A DNA stretch of 64,000 bases, from contig JAHLWZ010000579.1 of NCBI GenBank assembly GCA_020536535.1, positions 813-64,812 on the forward strand. The letters are read 5' to 3'. Positions 38,401 through 50,000 of this stretch are shown here, piece after piece. Position 1 is the first letter of the stretch, and each line of letters begins with the position of its first letter. A program made the position numbers and the translations under genes. The DNA is from Pelomyxa schiedti (taxonomy: Eukaryota; Evosea; Pelobiontida; Pelomyxidae). The notes beneath the pieces are model-generated. The model was not told where the DNA came from. It did no database searches and was given only the letters and a program-made list of their open reading frames with translations.

Positions 38401-39111
38401 CGACCGGGAGCTCGGCGTCGATTACGTGGATGCGGCCGCCAAAGTGGGGCAGGACCAGGCCCAGCTGGGCGTAGTAGGCGCGCAGCCGCGCCCGCACGAC
38501 GCGCTCGTCGAGGTCGTGGGCGCGGCGGACGAGGCGGGACGCGGGGACGTCGGGCGGCGGCGGGGACAGGGCGTCGTGGTACAGGGCGCCGGTGTCGCGG
38601 TCGACGAGGCGGCCCAGCACGCGGCGGACGCAGACGTCGTCCGAGGCCTGCAGGACCAGGACGCGCTCGACGGCGACGGCGGCGGCGAGGGCGCGGGCCT
38701 GGTTGGCGGTGCGCGGGAAGCCGTCCAGGAGCACCGCGGGCGCCGAGGCGACGTCGGAGTAGAGGTCGCGGCGGGACAGGCGGTCGTGGATGAGCGCGAT
38801 GACGAGGTCGTCGGGGACGAAGCCGCCGCGCGCGATGTAGGGCTCGACGCGGCGCCCAAGGGGGGTGCCGCGCAGCACGGCTTCGCGGAATATGTCGCCG
38901 GTGGATACATGCAACATTCTGCGGGGAGAGGTGAGGGAAAGAAAGTAAGCTCGTGGGTTGGGTACAGAACCCCCCCCTTTGAAGGCACAAAGGGGGAAAA
39001 AAAACGCAGGGGAATGCGACGGCCATACCCAAGTTTGGCAGCGAGTAACTTAGACTGGGTTCCTTTGCCTGAGCCGGGCGGACCAGCTACCAGGATTACC
39101 CGCGACGACAT
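35457..39111 (-). CDS. adenylate kinase - RING - VWA - Vint (Hint-type) fusion protein
   Basis: Reading from 39111: P-loop VAGPPGSGKGTQSKLLAAKLG, an intron, then LHVSTGDIFREAV, LLDGFPRTANQA and a LID region (GRLVDRDTGALYH), making a complete adenylate kinase (AMP + ATP to 2 ADP). The same exon, without interruption, continues into a RING finger (CAICLDLVADHLVVPCGHQC, then CPICRG) and a Ser/Thr-rich linker. It then enters a VWA domain with MIDAS motif DISGSMAE and LLTDG. Two more exons finish the VWA and a helical region. A Q-rich linker leads to a Vint domain starting at the putative self-cleavage Cys (GGCFAPGCRV), with ITGKHPIRV and MECATWGHG. Hint domains self-cleave at that Cys, which would release the kinase-RING-VWA part. 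The first 520 bp of coding sequence are extremely GC-rich. An in-frame upstream ATG exists at 39171. Confidence 0.88.
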
Positions 39112-39389
39112 AACCGACACTCTTTTGGTTTTTCTTGAGTTTTTCCTTGAACTGATGAAACCACTGTGCATCTGTCGCCCAAACCAAACTCGACGTGCCC
39201 CATGTTAATAACTATGAATTGCACGTGGAATTTGGACACCTCTGGTAGTGGAAAGTCTGACAACTACGGAAAAAACTCCCCAAGTTGGAGAGTACCCACG
39301 AACTTTTTTTAGAAACTTGTTGTTACGCAGCCAAATACCAAACCAACAAAACACACAAAAAAAACACAAAAGCAACACACACCGCGGGG

Positions 39390-42300
39390 ATGCAGAATTG
39401 GCAAAACAGAGCCAACACCCCCGGCAACCTACAGAGTAGCCAGACCGCACCGCCGCAGTCCTACTACGGCTACCAGTCACCGCAGCAGACGCCCATGGGA
39501 GGCAGCGGGGGAGGCTGGCCAGGTGGTGGTGGTGGCGGTGGCGGTGGCGGCGGCGGCGGCGGCGGGGGTCCTCCTGCCATGTACCCGCCGTACAACCCCC
39601 TCACAAACAGCGGTGGCTTCAACAACAACCCCAACAACATGCAACCGCAGCAGCAGCAGCAGCCGTACCAGAGCAACTACGTGGCGCACCCCGCCGCTGC
39701 GGCCACCGGCTCCCCCAGAACTCCGCACCAGCCCCCGGGGACCCCCGCCGCGTTCAAGCCGCCAACGTACTCCCCCCAGCCCCCGTCCGCGTATACGCAG
39801 CAGCAGCCACAGGCACATACTAACTATCAGGCCAACCCACCATACACGTACACCTACAACCAAAACCCTCCGCCGCCGCAGCAGCAGCCGCAATACGGCG
39901 GCCCCACGGGCTACACGGGCTACAACCACACCAACACCTACAATCAGCCCCCGCAGACGCAACAACAGCAGCAACAGCAGCAGCAGCAGCAGGCGTGGAC
40001 CCCGCCGCCAGTGAGCATGCCGACACCCTTCACGCCGCCGCAGGCACGCCAGCCGGCGGTCGTCGGCCCTGTCATGCCAAACACCTCGCCCACTCCTGCG
40101 CGCTCCCCGGGAGGTACTGGCGCGGCCAACGCCAGCCCGCAGGTGCTGCGCCAGTCTGGGCATGGTGCCTCCTACACTGCTATGCCGCCGCCCACGCCGA
40201 TGCCCATTCCTACGCCGATAAGGGTCCCTGGGCCGCCGGCGGCGGTGGCGCAACAACAGAACCAGCAGCACCGGTCGCCGCAGCCGGCGCACCCAAGTCA
40301 GCCTACGACGGCGCCTAACCAAAGAACTAACAACCCCAATACTCAATGGCAAAATCCAGGCCAAGTGCAGTCCTCGTTCATCCAGAATCAGTATCACGAG
40401 AACGGCATGCAGAACATGTCTCAGCAAGGTCCTGTGGCACAACAGCCACTCACTTGCGGTATAGGAGGCATGAATCTAGGGAGTCCCAGTTCTGGTATCT
40501 ATAGTGGCGCATATAGTGTTCTTGGCGCTCTGAACAATCAAAGTCCTGGCGCCACACCCACACCTCTCAGGTCTTCTGGTATTGAAGAGGCGCCAAGTCC
40601 ATGTTCCTCCGCGAATGCAAAACCTAGAACACTCCAACCCCATTCCACAGCATCGAACGACTCCCAAGTGCCCACCAACAATCTTTGTTGTACCCCAAAC
40701 AAGCCGATGCCTTCTCCACAAGAGAACAGGTTTACTGCTAACAATCCCGGCCCGACAACACTGCAACCATCAACTCCCATACCGTCATATCCTTCCCAGC
40801 CAATCCGCACACCTTCACCACCAACACAGGTAACCGATTCATCAGCCAGGCAACTTTGTGCAAATCGCGTGGAGCCAGTACAACCAATACAACCCGCACT
40901 CCCTGAACCTTCTCAATCAAGCCGGGTACTTACAACTCAGCCGGTCGCCACACCTGTCTCTACTTCCTCACAGCCAGTCACCTCTGTGCCCCCACCCTCT
41001 ACACATCCAGCACCCACATCCCCTCAGCCGACCCCCATTGCATCTCGACCAGCAGAGCCGCTCCCAGTGGCGCCGCCAGCAGCTTCACGATCAGCGCCTT
41101 CCCCACCACCGGTAACAAACGGACCACCCGCCCTACGTATTGTCACCCAGCCAGTGGCAAATCCCATGGAAGGTTCAACAATCCGCGCCAGCAACAATGT
41201 GAGGGCAGCAATTGAGGGCGAGGCTGATATTGAGAGGTATAATGCTGCAAGTAAAGAAGGTTTCTTCACGATATGCTGCTGGTGTGAGGACCGACCAGTT
41301 GTGTCTTGTGCTCGAGTGAGACCTCGTTGCACTGGTTGTGGATGTGATGCTGTTACACTTAAGAGCCAACCTAAAAATTGGCAAGAGATGTGCTTTGACG
41401 GTGTTGAAGCTGAATGTTATGCGTGTGCTGCCCCAAATGCCCGGGCTGTACATTTCGCGCGGTGTGGGAATCAAATTAGCCCTGCTGTCAAAGAATCTCA
41501 CCCAGGGCGATACAAGAGAGAGCAAACTATATGCAATAACTCTGATGTAGTATTCTCCCAGCTTCTCTTTGGCAACGCTGGAAAAAAAGGGCAATGTGCT
41601 ATTTGCCTGTCACCAGAACCAGTAAGCACCATTCAATTTCAGCTTGCACCTGAAAAGACTTTTCTTGTAGGTTCTCGTCTTTTTCCCGAAGCCATGTCTA
41701 CATTTTATTTGTCCCTCTTGTTTTGCGTCGGCGTGGACTGAGAGAATTCAACAAAGAAGATTGCCATGGAATGTAGAAAAGCAGTGTGTTGGAATAACCT
41801 GCCCTGGTTAGTATTAGATATTTTCAACAAATTAAGATAACACACAAATAATAAAAGCTGGCTGCCAAGTTTTTGTCAATGATATCCACATTCTTAAACT
41901 TCTGGGAGATAAGTACTATAATATCTTCAAAGATATGAGCGCCTCCAAAACTGCTTTAGCTGTAAGCCTTTCCTCCATTTCACAACCTCTGACCCACAAG
42001 TAGAATATGGGCCTCTGTGGTGTATACTGTGCTGTTCCAAAATGCTCTGAAGTACCCTTTATCCCCATTGCTTTAGATCGCAATTTTGCTCAATGTCCTA
42101 CTTGCAAGGTACGCAATAACCAATTCCACTGATTTCCAGTACGCTCACTGTGGTAATAAAAGAAATACACATGCGTAGTTTGCCAGGAACAAGCTGGTAA
42201 TTGTATTTGCACTGGTGTTGATCCAAGTGCACTTGCAAAGTATAGAGTTACTGTTGAAGGTCTTTTGCATGTGACTGAATACACACATAACTTAATTGTT

Positions 42301-43186
42301 TTTAGGTCACTTCTGTCAAACTGTTACCATACCAGATCGGTTCCGATCTCACCCACTCAGTATCAGAGGCCCCCGAAACATGACTATAAACGTATTTTTT
42401 TGTCCCCCGATTTCTCTTGCCACATGTACTTTTTCCGTAGATACATGTCGATGACACTCCCAGAATACTGAAATGCTTGATCGAGAAACAGATCAACCTT
42501 CCATGTTTCAAGCAAAAACTGATTTTTGCTGGGACACAAATTTCCGATGACGAACCTCTTTCGAATTATGGCTTGGCTGCCAATACATGTGTACATTTGA
42601 TTCCTCTTGCCGATTCGGCTCCCTCAGCCGCCCGGAGCGACCCGTAATCTTTCTTCCATTAACAAGGCGAGTGTTCTCACTAAATAATACACTTTTCAGC
42701 GCTTCAACAAGACCAGTGGCTACACAGACAACGACCCCCACGACTCCATCTACAAGAGCGTCACCAGCGACTGTTCCGACGAATGCACAAACTACACCAG
42801 TACAAGTGTCAAGTGCTGCAGTACCAGATCCGCCTTTCATAGGAAAGAGGTGTCCTTCCTGTAACACCCCAATTGTGCACTTCAAGTATGAGGAGCCCTC
42901 CCTTTGCTTTTTTTTCTAACATACAAAAGATACCATGGATGTCATCACATCAGACCTGGTGGTGGTTGCCCCTCCTGTGGCTTCCATTTCTGGTAAATAC
43001 AAAACAACAAACCAACAAACAAACTAATGCAACCGCAGCTTCAATTGCCTAGGCCGGCACCCGTGCCCCACTTGCCCTCTGTGGTGCAACAAATCATGCA
43101 CTTGCCCACCTTGTGATGAATGCAAGCCCCATAAACCTTGCAAATTCTGTGATGGGTGCAACGTATGTGAACCCACAGACTACTAA
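39390..43186 (+). CDS. parkin-like RBR E3 ubiquitin ligase with ubiquitin-like domain between IBR and RING2
   Basis: RBR ligases take ubiquitin from E2 onto a RING2 cysteine. The N-terminal 600 residues are low complexity (poly-Gly, then Pro/Gln/Thr). Next comes a RING0 typical of parkin (VRPRCTGCGCDAVTLKS, W, ECYAC, HFARCGN). RING1 (CAICLSPEPVLVFF, then CLHFICPSCFASAW) and the helix GCQVFVNDIHILKLLGDKYY align closely with parkin. An IBR follows (VYCAVPKC, FAQCPTC, CVCQEQAGNC). Exons 42306-42391 and 42441-42643 encode a ubiquitin fold (LKCLIEKQINLP, KLIFAGTQISDDEPLSNYGL). After a Thr/Pro linker comes RING2 (RCPSCNTPIVHFK, YHGCHH, CPSCGFHFC), where the Cys of HGCHH is the presumed catalytic residue. 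A 35-residue Cys-rich tail ends at 43186. Reconstruction needs introns of 26, 31 and 49 nt. Parkin normally carries its Ubl at the N-terminus. Confidence 0.9.
39529..39567 (+). repeat. (GGT/GGC)n polyglycine repeat in the parkin-like N-terminus
   Basis: A trinucleotide tract of GGT and GGC codons encodes about 13 consecutive glycines. It is followed by CAG/CAA-rich polyglutamine stretches near 39,645-39,665 and 39,960-39,990. Such tracts are unstable in length and are typical of prion-like or condensate-forming regions. Confidence 0.8.
42140..42152 (+). other. 13-nt microexon in the IBR domain of the parkin-like gene
   Basis: Restoring the zinc-binding pattern of the IBR (CPTCK-YAHC-VCQEQ) requires a 13-nt exon. 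It is flanked by a 31-nt intron (42109-42139, GTACGC..TTCCAG) and a 26-nt intron (42153-42178, GTAATA..CGTAG). Without them the frame stops at TAG 42176-42178. The phases of both junctions agree. Confidence 0.65.
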
Positions 43187-43291
43187 ACCACCTCATCAGC
43201 ATAATGTTTATCTGGCAGTAATTTAAATGTTTTTTCCTCTTTTTTTGCAACGAAAATCTTGGCTTACGTGGCAATTTATCTCGTATCTACT

Positions 43292-44709
43292 ATGGTTGGC
43301 GTTCGTACGATCACGGCCCTCGTCGCCCTCGTGCCCCTCGGTCTGTGCGTGTACTCTGTGCTCACGATCTACCCCGTCGTGCGCTTGGCCTCGCTGCTCC
43401 TCGAGGACCCTCCCAGCACCGCCGCGTTCTGGGCCGCGTGCGCGTGCCCCTCCCTCGCCGTCCTGGCCTCGCGGCTGGCGGCGGATTTCGTGTGGCCCCG
43501 CAGCCTCGCGGCGCGGGGGGCCGGGCGGGCGGGCATGCTCGTGTTCGGCTGCGTGTTCCTGGCCCTGTGGCCGTGCCTGGCCTACGACGCTGCGGCGGGG
43601 TCGCTGCGCCTGCTGCTGCCCGGCGCGGGGGCGTGGCTGGGCGCCCGCGAGCGCGCGGCGGGGGTCGCCATCGCAGCGTGCGCGGGGGCGGCGGCCTGCG
43701 CGGGGGTGGTGAAGGCGCAGCTTGTGTGCGTGAGGAGGTTCGTCGTGCCTTCGAAGAAGGTGTCGAGGCCGTTCACAATTGCCCATGTTTCAGGTGTGGG
43801 TGGGAATTCTAGGATATCTGTAATTATGTAATTTCGTATTCCTGTATTGTATCGTGTATGTAGGCATGCATGTCCGCCACTCTGGATTTGAAGTTACTCT
43901 TTCAAATTGAACACTCGTTTATGTATCTACCTCAGCAATTCGTTTTTTCCCCTTTCTCTTTATTTGTTGGTGGTAGCTTTACCTTCTTCTTTTGTCACAC
44001 TCTTGATAGACATTCATGTGGGTTCCCGTTCTTATTCCTGGCTATCTCGAGTTGTGGACAAAGTTAGTTCCCTTGCGCCAGATTACGTTGTAATCACCGG
44101 AGACCTCACGGATACAAGAGGATTGGAACCAAGAGACTTACTTCCTTTGGAAAGGCTCACCTCTCGAATCTTTGTGACACTTGGGAATCACGATTTTTGG
44201 AGCGGGGAAGAACGCGTAGTGAACGCTCTTTCCAAGTTGAGAGCCAAAGTGACTGTTTTGCGAAATTCTCTATCCTGGAAGGGTCCTGTGCAGTTCATGG
44301 GCATTGATGATGTTGAATACACCGCGGACTTTAATAGAATTTTTGATGCACTAGCGGGATTGCGGCAATTTGACTCCTCCAAATTCACAGTAGTACTGCA
44401 CCACAGGCCTCACAATGGCGGAATACAGCATGTTTCTGATTCTCATTCTGTTGATATGTTTCTTGCTGGTCACACCCACGGCGGTATTTCTCCTCTTTTT
44501 TGGAATCAACAAAAAGCTTATTTTTTCGTGTAGGTCAGCTCTATCCCCTCAAGTTTTTCATCAAACTTGCGTTCTGGCATATCAGCGGTCTTCTTCACAC
44601 AGATTCCTTTTTTGCTTACACATCCCCTGGGACTGGGACTTGGGGTCCACCCCTCAGATTATGTGATCAAAACACAATAGCCCTATTTACAGTGACCCCC
44701 GTTGAATAG
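43292..44709 (+). CDS. membrane-anchored calcineurin-like metallophosphoesterase
   Basis: A phosphohydrolase of the metallophosphoesterase superfamily with a membrane-spanning N-terminal half, like bacterial YaeI-type and animal TMPPE proteins. The first exon (GC-rich, 43292-43796) encodes about five hydrophobic helices. A long intron of about 215 nt interrupts the first metal motif; splicing gives HVS-DIHVGS. The remaining motifs follow in order: ITGDLTD, LGNHDFW, VVLHHRPHN and LAGHTHGGQ, the last also split by an intron (about 44,487-44,533). All metal ligands expected for a two-metal centre are present. The ATG at 43292 was chosen because the frame upstream has no other ATG. The stop (44707-44709) is 31 bp from the convergent kinase stop. 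The substrate is unknown. Confidence 0.82.
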
Positions 44710-44740
44710 GAAAAAAATAAGATTTATTCAACTTCCAATT

Positions 44741-46376
44741 CTAGTCATCAACAAGATGGGCGATTTGGTGGTGGCCTTCAATCATGACTCTGCCCAATGT
44801 GCCTGGTTTTGGGAGATGTGTCAGGAATGTGGATAAAGAAAGGGAATAACCTATTTGTAAGGATTGATTGTATTCTCCGGGTACTGTGTGCTCTGTGTAA
44901 AGGTCAGTGAGCTGCTGCGCAAACACTTTCCCAGATGCAGGTCTTTTGCTCATATCAGAAGACAGGCACCTTTGGGAATGGGTCAGTTGTCTGCAAATAA
45001 AATTTATTAAGTGTTTCACACCGTTCCAAAAATGATCGCCATGCAGCACAAGCCTCTGTGGACATTGACGTTGTAGTAAGGTTGATCAAGACACCAGGGT
45101 TATGGAATACTGACACTTTGGAGTTCCCAGAATTGGTTGGAATAATGTATTTCCTCTGTTCGCCATATATGGTAGCTACACAAATTTAGAATTGAATTTC
45201 CAATTCCTTGTGTCACCCAAACCTCCAAGAACTTTGGCTAGCAGAAGGCCCATAGGATAGACGTCACTGCAAGGTTGTACCGGTTCATGGAGAAGCTTAC
45301 AGGGTTAGATAAGCAGTCATACAAGGGTGAGTATACCTGCTCATTCGGGCACCAGCCAGGAGTTCCCGCTTGTGCAATTGTCCCACAAGGAATAGACAGA
45401 GGATCCAGCGGTATTACTTCGGTCTTTCCTATGAGAAGGTTGCTTGGATTGATGTCACCGTGGATAATGCCATTATCGTGAAACCTAGACCAGGGTTTGC
45501 TTCACGGTATTCAGTGATTACTCGCTCACTTTTGCAAGGCCATTCCAAGTTGCGCTATGCGCTTGATAATAGACTGCTTGGGGACGGAATACGTGCAACT
45601 TGGGGATGCAAGACGATCAAGGGCGGCAATCAGCTGAGGAAAGCCTGTTGCCAAGGAACCTTTTATCTCGGGGTCCAGAATTCTTTCTCCCAAGTCATTG
45701 GCTGCCTATTGGGGTCATCTTTAAGTAACAGTTTCTCAATACACACTGGAACTGAGTAAGAAACGTTTTCAAAACCCAGAAGAGATTCCCAGACTATGCC
45801 ACGGGAGGGTTGAACTTTGTCACAAGATTTTCGGAAGTTAACGGGTGGGGTTCCATCTAGGGGTATAGCGAGATAGTTATCACAAGCCACTTTTTGCATT
45901 GCCGACTAGAATATGGAAGAAAAGAAAAAAAATGGGAGATGAAGCATACAGAAATGGACTCCTTGCTGGAAAATGTACTGGAAAAGCAAGCTGATGTATT
46001 GATACGCTGAAAAGAGTTTAGATAGTTTAAGGAAATATAATAGCACACCGAACGTGAGGAGCTTTTCTGTTTGCTGGCAGTGGGGCTTGTAGGCCCAAGC
46101 ATTTGAACCATGAGAGTCCTTCCTATCAATTCGTAAAGACATCTAGTACTTTGGTAGACTTGTTTCTACAGGAAGAACATCTCCGTTATACGACAGTTTC
46201 AAATGGTTGCAAGTAGAACCTCTGTCCCAGGGAGGGTAACGATCTTCAAAGAGGAAGCGGCTGCCTTGACTGTTTTGTCCAGAGTAGTAAGAGCTTCGCT
46301 AATAGGCGGAGGTAGAGTATCCTTTGGTGTATTCCTGTAGTACATTAAAACCCAATGAACCAGCTAATACTTAGTA

Positions 46377-46415
<39 letters not shown>

Positions 46416-46746
46416 ACCCTAAGCATAGGCCGGCTCTCAACACAGACATCAACGGCTGCACTATTTCCACGCCCCTGCGTATCCTCACGAACAGCGGCAG
46501 GCCGTCGACGTAGTCGCCGACGCGCACGACGGCGTCGGGCTCCGCGGCCAGGCACGACGCGGGGCTCACCACCGCCGCGTTGACCGTGCGCGCGCGCTGC
46601 AGGGCGCTCCACTCGGGGTGCGTGCTGATGGCCGTCACGTCCCCCCCCATGGCGCTGAGGCGCATGCCCCCGAGCCCCAGCTGAGACTCGCGGCTGATCT
46701 CCAACATCCGTTGCAGCGGCGGCGACGAGCAACGCCCACAGTACAT
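44741..46746 (-). CDS. divergent protein kinase, possible pseudokinase
   Basis: The catalytic loop reads HGDINPSNLL in place of HRDLKPSN, so the catalytic Asp and the Asn are kept but the Lys is replaced by Asn. The usual DFG is not present; the corresponding segment reads VIPLDPLS. GTPGWCPNE stands where the activation segment and APE would be, DVYPMGLLLAKVLGG matches the F-helix, and CLSSDMSKRPASGKVFAQQL matches the last helix. The N-lobe glycine loop and Lys were not recognised. An N-terminal GC-rich exon (46746-46418) has no recognised domain. Several short introns are needed, one of which holds a 35-base homopolymer. It may be an atypical or inactive kinase. Stop at 44741. Confidence 0.6.
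46379..46413. repeat. 35-nt poly-A (poly-T on coding strand) tract in an intron
   Basis: An uninterrupted run of 35 A on the plus strand. On the coding (minus) strand it is a poly-T just after the GTAA donor of the first kinase intron. It is not at the acceptor, so it is not a classic polypyrimidine tract. The length is likely polymorphic or misassembled. Confidence 0.85.
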
Positions 46747-47001
46747 TCCGTCTTTTTACTTTTTAACCGTTGGAAAGTCGCCCCTGCTGAGGTAGTTTGG
46801 AGAGATTCTCTTCCTTCGATCAAAGGTCTGTTCCACCGGACCAGTCCCTTTCATCTACTAGTCCCAAAGTAATTGCTTACGTGCCCACTGGATGTGGTCT
46901 TGGGAAGCTGAACGGGAGATCTTCACACTACTTATATCTGTCCACCGAAGAAGATTTGCGCCGCGAACAAACAAAAAAAATAAAAAATACGCGACATTAA
47001 T

Positions 47002-50000
47002 AATGGGGGACCGCAATCGTGATCGTGAGCGGGAGGGAGACCGCGACCGTGGGGTTCGAGCCAAGCCAATCTTGAAGAAGCGCCCGCAGCCGCCACCCCC
47101 ACCGCCGCAGCAACCCCAGCCCAACGCGTCGCCGTCGCCCTCGCCCTCGCCCTCGCCGTCGCCGCGCCAATCTCCCTCGTCGTCGCCCACCAGGTCCCCG
47201 TTTCCTCTGTCCCTGCCCTTGTCCGCCCCGCCGGCCCCGTCGTCCACGTACGCGACGGCCACACCAACAACCGGCGGCGCGGCAACGTCGTCCAGCCGCT
47301 CCGTCAAAATCAACAGCAGAGACGGAAGCGCAAGCGGCGCGCGTGGGAATGGGAATGGGAATGGACCCGCGGGCGAGGCTGCTGGTTTCGGTGAAGACTT
47401 GATGAACGATTCAGGGCCTTGTTCTCGCCGCAATACTGCCACTGATGCTTCTTTTTGCATGGAGAGAGGTTTTCGATTTATATATATAAATATTGTGGCA
47501 ATGGCAGATCGATTAAGCCCCCGCTTCTTTTTTTTTTTTTTTTCTTTTGTTCTTTTGCTTTTTAAGTGTATATTTTGCGTTGTTGACAGCCTCGAACAGG
47601 CATTGAATTGCAGAAACTGGTGTTACTTTTCCTCAGAAGCAGTGGCTATATGCAAACGGCACATATGTAGTTGAGTACGTTTTCTTGTCACCTACCAACT
47701 ACTTCCTGAGGTTTGAAGTTGAGTCTCAATTGCATTGCGATGTTGATTATGTTATGAGCTTACTTCGGTCCAATGAGATTGATACAGCTGACAAGTATTT
47801 GAGTCATTTCATTTGGTATCCCCCTCTTAACTCTCTGAAGGGAGCATTAAGTCTTTTACACTAGTGCAGAATCAAATACGAAGGCAGCAGCTGTGTACTT
47901 CATTATCCGGAGAGAGAAATTCTTCCGCGCCCTAACTTCCTGGTACACTGGAAACAAACAGCACTATCAACTAACAAAACTTAGCCTTGTAAATCCAAGA
48001 GACCCAACTATTGTTCCATTTAAATCCACTGAGCCCCTTGCCCCTGCCTGTCCCCCACCACAAGAAAATTCTTTGCATCCCCCAGGAATTCACCCCTTCA
48101 TTGACTTACAAGGGGTCCAGGGGTCTCCAGTTTTTAATATTATGGAAAGTGCAGAAAGTAACAGACTTCTCCTTCCTTCAGTTGCTGCTGCGCAATCAAA
48201 AGCGATTCAAATCTTCAACTATGAGTTGTGGCCACTAACCGGCATGAGGGAACAGGTCAAGTCCCTCATTTGGAGGCTGACTCTGGATTATGCTGGGTCG
48301 ACTTCATCCCCCTACAATTTCACTCATCATTTTCCAGGTTGCAAGAGTTACATCAAAACCAGGAACAAAATCAAAAAACCATCTGGGATACGTTGGAGCA
48401 GGATTTGAGGGAGCTCTTGCCTGATACACTTCCACGAGGACTAGACAACAGATTAAAGCAACTCTGCACTGCCAGGTAGTGGCCCACCTTGAGAACTTAT
48501 TTTTCCATAACCATGGCTCAGTGTTTACTTGAAGCATCTTGTTTCCTGTAAAAACAAACCCCTCTTCTCAGAAGTCAACTGGTCATTCCTCACTGACCAC
48601 CAATGCCCAATGACTAGAAACTCAAGTGGGTATACAGCCTCTATTCATACATTCACTAAAGGTTCTAGAACACCTCCTCATTTCAGAAAAACGCAAAGGT
48701 ACGGAGCAGTCACAATTCCTATCCAAAAAACCAAGGGTAGTTGAAAAACAGTTTTGTTCCAAGCCTGAGACTCCACATCAACAACAACCACCAATCCCTC
48801 AACCACACACTTTCGAGTCTGCACTTCATTCATCTTCAATGGAGACTGAAGAAATTCAGTTTCTGAAAAAAACCGTGGAAACCCCACCAGAGCATGCTAT
48901 TACCCAAGTACCCCCTCAGTCACAAAGCAAAATATCATCATCTAGTGTGCACCCACCCCAACTTGAACCACAAGAATCACAATCACCAGTACCCTGTTAT
49001 ACAGAATTTCACCCCACCCTTTCAAACATCCTTGCTTGTATGCCCTCGTTTTACTGAACTTTGTTCATACCATCCACTTTAGGTTCATATCCTTCAGGGG
49101 AGGTAAAAATTGCCACCATCCCAGACAATAAAACTCTTGCCGTCATTGATTCAGGACCTCTTCGCCGGTCTGCCACAAAGCTACATTGGCACCAATCAGG
49201 CCTTATATTAGGTGAGAATCCCTGTCATAGTGTTGTCTGTAATTTTCATCTAGGTGTGGTGCAGTCTTCTGGACCTGTTTGTCTTTACACTGTAAAGTAC
49301 AGTGGCTCTGTGTACTCCCACACACTATTATGTCCTCTAGCGAGTCCCACTGAAGTAACTTCCTTTAGAAAGCTCTCTTTAACCATGATATCAGACAAGT
49401 GATTTTATCTTCGACCCTGAGTCAGAGTACATTGCTTATTGCTTTATCCTTCCTCGATACTTACTTGTAAAAGTACTGTCGTGGTATTTTGTTGTGATGC
49501 AAACATGAGGATTTATCATTACACAAAGCAACCTAACTCGGGAGGCGAACTGGAGCCAACAAAAACAATATCGGTACTTGAAACATAATACCATTGTATT
49601 TTGTGCCCTTGTCATCGCTTTATTAATTATTGCCAGACAGAAGAAGTGGATGTTATCAATACAGCGTATCTCACATTAGAAACTAATGGTGAAAATGCAC
49701 TCTATTGTAAGCTCTTGGGAGGGTTCTCTAAGAGTGGGAAGCTGTGCGCCTATGATGGTGGGGATATTTCAGCAATGAAATGTAATTTGAGAAATTATCC
49801 AACAGAAAGGTATGCAGTGCTTTAAAAAAAAGGTGTTAATTTTCCTTCAGTCTCAATGGGCTACTTGTTTGGGATAAGTGCACTTCCATCATTCTTTCAA
49901 AACCACATCCTGTTCAGTATAACTGGGTATGTTTCTGTTCTTAAAGTATCACATATCGTAATCTATGGCTTAACAAAAAAAGATCGATGATATCGTAACA

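Noticed and set aside
38000-39208. 402-codon plus-strand frame opposite the adenylate kinase
   Set aside because: The minus-strand frame carries P-loop, LID and RING motifs. The plus frame is a GC-driven shadow.
39477-40442. 321-codon minus-strand frame opposite the parkin-like N-terminus
   Set aside because: It is an artefact of GC-rich repeats on the coding strand; it is Arg/Leu-rich without motifs and antisense to a well-supported exon.
47893-48408. Stand-alone gene starting here
   Set aside because: The segment is the CTLH part of the TOPLESS-like protein and lacks a start of its own.
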